Source: Onthophagus taurus (Eukaryota; Arthropoda; Insecta; Coleoptera; Scarabaeidae). From it: a DNA stretch of 64,000 nt. The notes under the pieces were generated by a model. The model was not told the origin of the DNA, did no database searches, and worked only from the letters and a program-made list of their open reading frames with translations. Of this stretch, positions 57,769 through 64,000 are shown piece by piece. The DNA is taken from positions 3,045,501-3,109,500 of the forward strand of contig NC_091971.1 in assembly GCF_036711975.1 (NCBI RefSeq). The letters run 5' to 3'. Numbering within the stretch: the stretch's first letter is position 1; each line of letters opens with the position of its first letter. A program made the translations under genes and the position numbers.

Positions 57769-57979
57769 ATTGGATCAGCGCAAAAAGGAGGAACGTTTAA
57801 GAAACGCACGAAATCGAAAACCCAACGACAATTGGATTCGAATTCACAATTACGTCCCTCATTGGTTAATGCTTCACTACAGGAATAAATATGGGATTCT
57901 TTTCGCCACTGCCACAGTTTTAATTGGAATTTACGCCTATTTGAAAGCAACGGAAAAGGATTTCAGTCTTTTTAAGTAA
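57769..57979 (+). CDS. Orphan terminal exon: basic region plus tail-anchor-like segment
   Basis: After an AG acceptor, the frame from 57770 reads LDQRKKEERLRNARNRKPND, then NWIRIHNYVPHWLMLHYRNK, a hydrophobic stretch (YGILFATATVLIGIYAYLK) and a short tail ending SLFK before a stop at 57977. It needs two bases from an upstream exon (phase 2). I do not recognise the protein. One option is an alternative last exon of TBC1D20, whose vertebrate homologue ends in a single hydrophobic anchor; phase-2 GT donors exist in TBC1D20 exon 5 (for example before GTTTATT and GTTGTTTAT). The other option is a small separate membrane protein whose first exon I did not find. Confidence 0.45.
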
Positions 57980-58716
57980 GTATGTTACTCTTTGAATTAA
58001 TTTTTTTAATTGAAAAAATTTATGGAATTATTTCGGGAATTGTTTTATTGAGGTCTTGGACGTCATGACAATTACCGGTTTCCGCTTCCGTCAAACAAAT
58101 GCTTCACCAGCGATTTTACACGTGTTTTTAAAGAAACAAACTTGGGTAATAAACGTCCTCACCCCATATTAACATGTTATCGTTTTGATTAATTATTTAG
58201 TTTGGTGTTAAAAAAAAATAAGATTAGAGAGCATTTACAAGCGTATTTTTGTAAAAAGCTAATGTTGCTATAAAAAAAGTGTCTTTATTGTAAATAGGCG
58301 AAGCTGTATACCGTGGATATTTATTTATTAGTCTTGTTTTTCTTTGCAGGTGATAGGCTTTAAGTTCTAAATGAGATTGTTTACTTTTTTTGTGATACTA
58401 CTCTAAAAGTTAAGTTGCTAATCTTTTTTTACTACTTTTAAATGTAAGTTAAAGCGATAAGTAGATGTGACAGCATAAGATTAATTAGGAAGTAAGATGA
58501 GCCAAAGTATATTTGAAAATATTATGTTATTTTTTAGTGTTTAAAGAGAAAATAAATATTATATGAGGAAGGTTGAATAAATTAAAAAGCTTGTTTTGAT
58601 TTAAGGTTTATTTACATATCACATATCTCAAATTAAAAACATAATTACATATACTTGGAAAGACACTAGGAAGCTTTTTTGTTCGAAAATTCACACACAA
58701 CGAGATCATTTCAACT
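57980..58716. terminator. Convergent 3' region
   Basis: No coding frame. AATAAA on the plus strand at about 58550 and AATAAA on the minus strand (TTTATT at about 58607) are plausible polyadenylation signals for the orphan exon and the phospholipase gene. Confidence 0.4.
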
Positions 58717-61700
58717 CTAAATCGTATTTACTAAATTAGCTATATATTGAAGTACATTTGGATTACTTAATATACTCATATGGTCAACTTTTGGTAGTGG
58801 TCTCGCGTAAACTCGTTGTTTTTGTTGTTTAACCCACGACATGCACCCTTCTAAGGATCGCCTATTCACCGTTCCATCACCATCGCCATTTACAAATGAT
58901 GGAGTGTCATAAAATTTACCTGGCTTATAAATTAATCTAAAAAATATTTGTAAATAAATTTAAAAAATTTAATATCCTTGAAAATTTACTTTTCCACAGT
59001 TGGAACATCGGTACCATACAAACAATGCACCTCAACTCCTGGAGCTCCTAAACTTAAACTATGAGGTTGAGTGTCTTTGTACATTTCCCATCCATCAGGA
59101 TAATCGACGTCACTAGAAAATTAATAATTCAAAATCAATAAAAGCAGTAATTTTGAAAAATAATAGTTACATAAAGTATTCTTCAATGTTAGCTAAAGTA
59201 TAATTCTTTATATCAGTTTCTACAAGGACTTCGTCTTTTTGCCAAAAATGTGATGATGGCATTAACCATGCTAAACTGGGATTAGTAATTTGTTCTTGTT
59301 TCATTGTTCTTTGGTTTAATACGTAGGAACCCAAATCATCGCCTAAAAATAAGATAAATCATGAATAAAAGCTATTTTTTGGCGGGAGTTTTAACATAAT
59401 ATCATATTATAATATGATTATCACTTTAAAGTTTAAAACAATTTCATATTTTGAAGTTTAAGATGACAACTTCATAATAGAAATTGTCATTTTGGAGTTG
59501 AAAATGTCAACTTGATTAGAAAAAATGTTATTTTGAGGTTTATAAAGTCTGCTTGAGAATAAGAAATGTAATTTTGATATTTAAAACGTTAATGTCAAAT
59601 GTTACAATGTCATTTTAAAGTTTAAAATGTCAACTTGATAATAAAAAATGTCGTTTTAAAGTTCATAATGACATTTTAAAAGTAGGAAATATCATTTTAA
59701 AGTTTAAAACAGCAATTTTATATCATTTTGAAGTTTAACATGACAACTTCATAATAGGAAGTGTCATTTTGGAGTTGAAAATGTCAACTTGATTAGAAAA
59801 AAATATCCTTTTGAGGTTCAGAAAGTAAACTTGTGAATAAGAAATGTTATTTTGATGTTTAAAACGTCAATGTCAAACGTAACAATGTCATTTTAAAGTT
59901 TAAGATGTCAACTTGATAATAAAAAATGTCAACTTGATTAGAAAAAATGTTATTTTGAGGTTCAGGATGTCAACTTGCGAATAAGATATGTTACTTTGAT
60001 GTTTAAAACGTCTATGTCAAATATGACTGCCATTTTATAGTTTAAAATGTTAACTTCATAATAAAAAATTTCGTTTTAAAGTTCATAATGACGTTTTAAA
60101 AGTAGGAAATATCATTTTAAAGTTTAAAACAACAATTTCATACCATTTTGAAGTTTAAGATGACAACTTTATGATAGGAAATGTCATTTTGGAGTTGAAA
60201 ATGTCAACTTGATTAGAAAAAATGTTATTTTGAGGTTCATAAAGTCTGCTTGAGAATAAGAAATGTTATTTTGATATTTAAAACGTCAATGTCAAATGTG
60301 ACAATGTCATTTTAAAGTTTAAGACGTCAACTTGATTAGAAAAAATGTAATTCTGATGTTTAAAACGTCAATGTCAAATAGACAATGTCATTCTAAAGTT
60401 TAAAGTGTCAACTTCATAATAAAAAAAAACAACAATTTCATATTATTTTCAAGTTTAAGATGACAACTTCATAATAGGAAATGTCATTTTGGAGTTGAAA
60501 ATGTCAACTTGATTAGAAAAAATGTTATTTTGAGGTTCAGGCTGTCAACTTGCGAATAAAAAATATTACTTTGATGTTTAAAACGTCTGTCAAATATGAC
60601 AATGTCATTTTATAGTTTAAAATGTCAACTTCATAATAAAAAATGTCGTTTTAAAGTTCATCATAACAATTTAAAAGTAGGAAATATTATTTTAAAATTT
60701 AAAACAACAAGTTCATATCATTTTGAAGTTTAAGATGACAACTTCATGATAGAAAATGTCATTTTGGGGTTGAAAATGTCAACTTGATCAGAAAAAATGT
60801 TATTTTGAGGTTCATAAAGTCTGCTTGAGAATAAGAAATGTTATTTTGATATTTAAAAAGGTCAATGTCAAATGTGACAATGTCATTTTAAAGTTTAAGA
60901 TGTCAACTTGATTAGAAAAAATATTATTTTGAGGTTCAGGATGTCAACTTGCGAATAAGAAATGTTACTTTGATTTTTAAAACGTCTATGTCAAATATGA
61001 TGTCATTTTATAGTTTAAAATGTCAACTTCATAATAAAAAATGTTTAAAAAGTTTATAATAACATTTTAAAAGTAGGAAATATCATGTTAAAGTTTAAAA
61101 CAATAATTTCATATCATTTTGAAGTTTAAGATGACAACTTCATGACAGGAAATGTCATTTTGGAGTTGAAAATGTCAACTTGATTAGAAAAAATGTTATT
61201 TTGAGGTTCATGAAGTCAACTTGAGTCCTCATAACGACAAAATAACGCTTCAATTTGAAAATACTACTCCAAATTAAAAAATAGCACGACTATTTCGTTT
61301 CCTTTTTAGTCGGTTCAGTGATTTCTGGTTCTTTTTGGTATAAAAGTTAAAAGAGTTTTCTGTTTCTAAATAGAACTATTTTTTTTAAAGTGGATTTAAA
61401 ATACTTACCTATAGCATAAACTTTAACAGCTTTAACAGATCCACCCCAAGCACCACTTAAAGCCACCAATGACTTAATGTACTTGTCCTTCCAAGATTGC
61501 TTTTGCATATTCAAAAAGTATTGTGTCATCGGCCCACCCATTGAGTGGGCCAATAATATCACTGAAGTTTGATTATTTTCATTGTAAGTTTTTTCAATCA
61601 GATCTTTAAGTTGTATAAAATAATCCTGGTTTTCATCTGAAATTAATTTAAATCATCATAAATAAGCATATATTTGGTTTTTAATATCATGTTGATAAAC

Positions 61701-62384
61701 ACGTGTCAAGGACTCATGTTAACGAATAAAAAATTATCGGTGTTTAAACACATTTTAAAGCAAAATAAATATTTTAAAAGTTAATGAATTCTTGTTTAAT
61801 CTAGAACCAATAAAGCCTGAGAAACAAAGAAAATAATTTTTCTAATATTAATCATGATAAGATAATCTAAATTTATTAATAATTATCTGTACACATTTTT
61901 CTTATTTATACTTACTTGGTGCTTTCCTAAAATCGTAGGGCGCACCTTTCAAAGTAACATTCCGAACATGGCCCAAACCAACTAATTCGTTAGCTATATC
62001 CTTAAAATAAGCTCCGGAAGAAGCATGACTAGGATCCAACCACTCCACAGTTTCCGTCCCTCCAAATCCTGGAATTCTAATATCTACCCCAGGAGTATTT
62101 TCAGTTTTACGCGTTTCGTTATTGTAAACCAATTTAATATTGTCAATCCAACAATCGATTACAACAGGAACCAAAAGCTCCAAATTTAACCAAATATTAA
62201 AATAATCAGTGCTAGTTTTGCCACAAATATAATGAACGGCCGATGATTTGTTTAATTTAGCTTCTACCTGAGATCCACCATCACCTGGGACGAAAATAAA
62301 CGGATGAAAAACTCCGTATGATGTTTTTATAAAAAATAACAATAATAAACTGATGAAAACTTTGAGGTTATGTTTAACTATCAT
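58717..62384 (-). CDS. PLA2G15: Lysosomal phospholipase A2/LCAT-like acyltransferase (group XV type), 5 exons, 403 aa
   Basis: Minus-strand exons: 62384-61916, 61636-61409, 59342-59171, 59112-58990, 58936-58717; all GT-AG, 1212 nt in phase. The N-terminus is a signal peptide (VFISLLLLFFIKTSYG). The mature start HPFIFVPGDGGSQVEAKL is the conserved LCAT/PLA2G15 strand. The catalytic triad is visible: Ser188 in AHSMGG, Asp351 in NGDGDGTVN, His383 in KVDHMSIL. Other family blocks are WKDKYIKSLVALSGAWGGSV and GVEVHCLYGTDVPT. Length agrees with the human enzyme (412 aa). Known role: hydrolyses or transacylates phospholipids in acidic compartments. The 2.1-kb second intron is packed with minisatellite; the other introns are short. 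The call to PLA2G15 rather than plasma LCAT rests on overall pattern and on insects lacking plasma lipoprotein LCAT. Confidence 0.93.
59396..61230. repeat. Minisatellite array in the phospholipase intron 2 (inverse of the EOGT array)
   Basis: Repeated phrases such as TGTCATTTTGGAGTTGAAAA, TGTCAACTTGATTAGAAAAA, TTATTTTGAGGTTCATAAAG and AAGTAGGAAATATCATTTTA are the reverse complements of those in EOGT intron 4 (for example TTTTGAGGTTCATGAA versus TTCATGAACCTCAAAA). On the plus strand the two arrays are inverted; relative to transcription both genes carry it in the same sense. Copies are more diverged than in EOGT. Confidence 0.9.
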
Positions 62385-64000
62385 TATTTTTTAACTGTCT
62401 TATTATTGAAGTTTTTACACTATACTTATTGAAAGTCGAGAAATGCAGTGAGAGTTACTCAGATATTATTTGGCTTATCACTAAAATGAAACTCGAAACA
62501 TGTTGATTACGTATATTTGTTTTTCTTTGTTTGGTTCAAATAATTCAATTTTATTGCGCATGCGCTAGATCACCCAATTTTTTTTTAATTATTATTATAT
62601 TACAACATTTATGTGACTTGTTTTCATCTAATGACGTTAATTAAAAAGAAACTCGTGTAATTTCATAAATATTGTTTATTAAATAAACTAGAGGAGAACT
62701 AAAATAAAGTTTCACTGTTTGGGGTTAGCTTGGAAAACTAAAGATAAGATTCTTCAAGCTGTGGGGACATCACCAGCTAACCAATTACTTTTAGCCCCCA
62801 TAATATTAATATTTATAAATACATAACCTAATTTATCAGAGAATTTCTGCTACCAACCTTGAAATTCGAAATATGTTAAATTATTTTTTTATGGAAAACT
62901 TTTCTATACGCTAAAAAACGATTAGTTTCGTCCTATCTTATTCAGAAAAAATCAAAGTTTCTTATTTTGTACTTTTTAAGACGCTTTATTTGCTTATTAA
63001 AGAAAATTATTAGTTTTTCAAAACGAAATGTGCCGAAAAAAGTATTTGAGTTGGTAATGGAATTGATTAAATGTCACTAAGTTTAAATATTTTTTTTTAA
63101 ATTGCTTTTTATTCATATTAATTACATTATATACTACTATTATATTCATTTTTTGTTATTAATTGTTATTTATTTATTTCTTTGTTAATTGCGTTGCAAC
63201 ATAATTTCAAAAGTTAGATATTTTTCAGATTTAGTACCTTTATTTTTTTTTAAATTGGTTACGCTATGAAATTGACAACATCCATTTGAGGTTATTTAGT
63301 TTTTATTTTCAAAAATAATTAATATTTTGCAATCAAAACGAGTGAAAAACAAGAAGAATCAACCATAGACAAGTTAAAAAGGACGTTTAAGAAAAATCCC
63401 CCGACATAACTCAAATATCATCTCAAATCGGATGATGAATCTCATTCTAGTTTTAATTTTATTTCGACCTAAAAGGTAATATAACCCAAAATTACTATTT
63501 TAATTTACTTACATTTTCTCCAAATATGTTTTTGATGCTAGTTTATTATGTTTTTTCACTTTCAATCCTTTCTTTAATCCAATGTTTGCGATTAATCTCT
63601 ACGTGTTTTATTTTTTGCAACTTGTAAAGCAAATACACCAGGAAGTTATTCTGTTGCTGATGTTTACTCGGAACGTTTTGTTAATCAAAATGAATCAATC
63701 GAAAAAACAGCAATTATAAGAATATTCCTGATTTATTGCATTAAACAAGATATGTTTATTTAAAACAGACATGGAAAAAAATCTTTAAAATGAGCCTAAT
63801 GAAAGGGTTTCTATAAAGTCAATATATACTATATTCCATACATAATGGGCACCTTGTATTTACCCAGAATTTTAGTGCATTTTCCACTGATATGTCGTAA
63901 AAGGAAATCGGTGTTAGTAATGCAACCTTAATTGATGGTTAAACCATCAAATGGTAATCCAATGACATTATATAAAGTCATTAACCAAAAATACTACTTA
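62385..64000. other. Gene-free right edge
   Basis: It includes the upstream flank of the phospholipase gene (about 62385-62600) and then AT-rich DNA with long T-runs. I see no coding frame, RNA gene or repeat array up to the window end. Confidence 0.4.

Overview
The window is AT-rich insect nuclear DNA, most probably from a beetle. The evidence is short AT-rich GT-AG introns, two insect gustatory-receptor-type genes, several insect-type transposon families and a very high repeat load. All gene models were assembled by eye: splice sites were chosen so that phases match and the protein continues the family pattern. No database search was possible.

Layout. 0.5-4.6 kb is a large foldback element whose core holds a 122-bp tandem repeat, two small TIR elements and a mariner-type transposase scrap. 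8.4-11.0 kb is a three-level transposon nest (hAT > non-LTR retroelement > palindromic foldback MITE), each level with its own target-site duplication. 11.9-14.4 kb is a complete 10-exon SLC6-family gene (638 aa) that lacks the usual ion-site and gate motifs. A 5'-truncated non-LTR element with a 13-bp duplication lies at 16.6-17.5 kb. Two related gustatory receptor genes lie on opposite strands: one intact (20.1-21.7 kb, minus) and one with a frameshift (29.3-30.6 kb, plus). 31.0-34.5 kb and 37.8-40.2 kb are two arrays of one near-palindromic satellite, in opposite orientation, carried in a TIR transposon family whose single-unit copy sits in an intron of the first receptor.

From 42 kb the window is gene-dense and housekeeping in character: an intronless eIF4A3 ORF, EOGT (ER O-GlcNAc transferase ending HDEL), PIG-W (GPI-anchor acyltransferase), an unrecognised 233-aa ORF just upstream of PIG-W that may share its transcript, TBC1D20 (a Rab GAP) divergent from it, an orphan exon encoding a tail-anchor-like segment, and a PLA2G15/LCAT-like lysosomal phospholipase. 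EOGT and the phospholipase each have one long intron filled with the same minisatellite, in opposite orientation. EOGT, PIG-W and TBC1D20 all act in the early secretory pathway, but nothing in the sequence shows that they work together.

The gaps at 4.8-8.1, 14.4-16.6, 17.5-20.1, 22.1-29.3, 34.5-37.8 and 40.2-42.0 kb show no gene that I can support. Several contain GC-richer noncoding blocks that stand out from the background and may be regulatory or distant untranslated exons.
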